A DNA stretch of 64,000 nucleotides from Cruorifilaria tuberocauda (Eukaryota; Nematoda; Chromadorea; Rhabditida; Onchocercidae): contig JABVXU010000028.1 of NCBI GenBank assembly GCA_013365365.1, positions 124,001 through 188,000 of the forward strand, given 5' to 3'. Numbering within the stretch: the first letter of the stretch is position 1; each line of letters begins with the position of its first letter. The translations under genes were made by a program, and so were the position numbers. The notes beneath the pieces are model-generated. The model saw nothing but the letters and a program-made list of their open reading frames with translations, had not been told where the DNA came from and searched no databases. Below are positions 62,554-64,000 of the stretch, in pieces.

Positions 62554-63841
62554 ATCTCGATAAAAATATTCCCTCTTATTGACTATCCATCGTTTAAACC
62601 ATTTTTTTCCAAAAAAAAAAAGACATTTCCAATGGATATATCATACTTATGAACATACTTATCAGTTTTCTAGCTTGCAATCATTACAATAATTATTAGT
62701 AACTTTGAATGAAAAAGATTTTTTCTTCCTATTTTTAAATTCATCAAATCATTAAACAGAGAAATAAAACGCAATGAGAATGAATTAATTATGAAATAGA
62801 ATAATTAACTGAACAAAATAATTGATTGTGAAATTTGGAATAGAATAATTAATTTGAAAGAAAAAAGCTAAAATAACCAAACAGAACAGAGAAAAAAGGA
62901 AATAAACGAAAATAAGTATTAAATTAAATTTCAATTACTAATGATCACCTATATTTTTACCTATACGAGTAGAAGTTCAGAATACAAGTAAAATTATCAC
63001 TTTATACTCAAATCAATTCATCAAATTCTGTCAACTGTCAATCGTTGAAGAATTTTTTGTGATAATGTAAACAATACGAATGACGTCAATAAACTAATTG
63101 ATTTCATCAATGATTTCGATGGAATTTTAAAGAATTAAAAAAATTAAAATAAAATTGATCATGCATGAGAGAAAGGAAAATTGGTCGGATAATAATTATT
63201 TGTATGAACAATTAGTGGAAAAATTACTAAGTAAATAAATAATCATACAATAGCAATAATAAATGATTTATATTATTATTTATTTAATTGATAAATAGAG
63301 AATAATGAAGTGAAATTAAATATCAATAAGTGATTTATGAGTATTTGATTTAACAAATTAAAAATCAAATCTTTAAGTTAATTAAAATGGAGACTGTAAA
63401 ATATATCTACTCAAATACTAGCTTTAAGTGTGAAAAACAACGAAATAATAATAATGAAGAAAATAATGATTACTATCATTTATACTTATAAATAACTTAT
63501 AAAATAATACTAAAAAGTAATACTTTAAAATTAATCTAAGAGATTTCATCTTTACATATGTAACTAAATAAGCTTGCTGTCTTGCAAAAAGGAAAAAGTG
63601 GAATTGAAATTGGAATTGTTTTATTGAAATAATCGAAAAGACTAGAAGAGAGGAAAAAGAATTGCCACTTTGGGGAGAAGAAAAGTTTCTAAACAAACGG
63701 AAATATCATTGCAAATATTGCGGCAGAAATTAAAGAAAAAAAAAGCGGTGATCTTCAAAAGATTTCAGTGATACTTGAAAAAATTCCACTAAAAATTAAT
63801 GATTTACATACATATGGCACCAAAAATTATGAATTATTAGT

Positions 63842-63908
63842 AAAGAAAGAGAGAAGAGAGGGAGGAAGAGATAAAGAGGAAGAGAGGGAGAGGAGGCGAG
63901 AAAAAGAT
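63842..63908. repeat. GA-rich polypurine tract
   Basis: About 65 bases almost entirely of A and G (GAGAG, GGAAGAG units) with a few pyrimidines. Confidence 0.85.
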
Positions 63909-64000
63909 AAGTATTTTTGATAAGGTTAAATACTTTTGATAAGTATTATTGATAAGGATAAATATTTTGTTAGATAAAATCTGTTGCTTATTGAAATGAA

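Larger units (their letters stand above)
61242..64000. other. AT-rich region with several GA/CT tracts
   Basis: No gene recognised. Polypyrimidine or polypurine tracts occur at 61697-61729 (CT), 62376-62404 (GA), 62501-62553 (CT) and 63842-63908 (GA). Around 62410-62480 the sequence is briefly GC-richer without a convincing frame. Confidence 0.5.

Noticed and set aside
1..64000. Search for tRNA, rRNA, CRISPR, intact transposons or bacterial (Wolbachia) insertions
   Set aside because: No cloverleaf with box A/B, no rRNA core sequence, no regular spacer arrays, and no reverse transcriptase or transposase motifs were seen by eye; a tRNAscan, RepeatMasker and blastn run would be needed to exclude small or decayed copies.

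Overview
This window looks like nuclear DNA from a parasitic nematode, most likely a filarial worm (Onchocercidae). It is about 70% A+T. Genes are split by many short AT-rich introns with acceptors of the TTTCAG/TTTTAG type. One gene belongs to the nematode-specific SXP/RAL-2 (DUF148) antigen family, and another carries a nematode-style ZP (cuticlin) module. I saw no bacterial operon, tRNA, rRNA, CRISPR array or intact transposon. The species cannot be settled from sequence alone. Gene models were joined by hand from exon reading frames and splice phases, so individual splice sites may be off.

Layout, left half. A proteasome alpha-6 gene (pas-1, minus) runs off the left edge. Upstream of it on the same strand lies a large ATAD5/Elg1-like PCNA-unloader gene (2608-9158). 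After a GC-rich promoter-like island come a secreted SXP/RAL-2 family gene (plus, 10405-12382) and a Tctex1-type dynein light chain (DYNLT2B-like, plus, 13548-14842). The latter converges on ribosomal protein L28 (minus, 15044-16209), which shares a short divergent promoter with a CDC7 kinase gene (plus, 16647-19449). A GPAT3/4-like glycerol-3-phosphate acyltransferase (minus) occupies 20245-23216.

Layout, right half. An AT-rich stretch of 4.7 kb carries a miRNA-like hairpin, a small inverted repeat with flanking direct repeats, and one unexplained ORF. A secreted/transmembrane protein with only a ZP-N module and a long cytoplasmic tail is modelled at 27940-35772 (minus). A utx-1/KDM6 histone H3K27 demethylase with TPR repeats and a JmjC domain spans 40272-51630 (minus). 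A Dbl-family RhoGEF with DH-PH domains spans 53313-57282 (minus). A small membrane-protein candidate sits at 60744-61241 (minus). The rest of the right end is low-complexity AT-rich sequence with many GA/CT tracts.

Most genes are conserved housekeeping or regulatory genes: protein turnover, replication (CDC7 and the ATAD5-like PCNA unloader both act on replication), translation, lipid synthesis, chromatin, Rho signalling and ciliary transport. There is no evidence that they form one pathway. The least explained items are the ZP-N membrane protein, two long hairpins (one inside an ATAD5 intron), a duplicated SUMO-interaction-like motif in ATAD5, and an ORF lacking ATG at about 26.0-26.4 kb.
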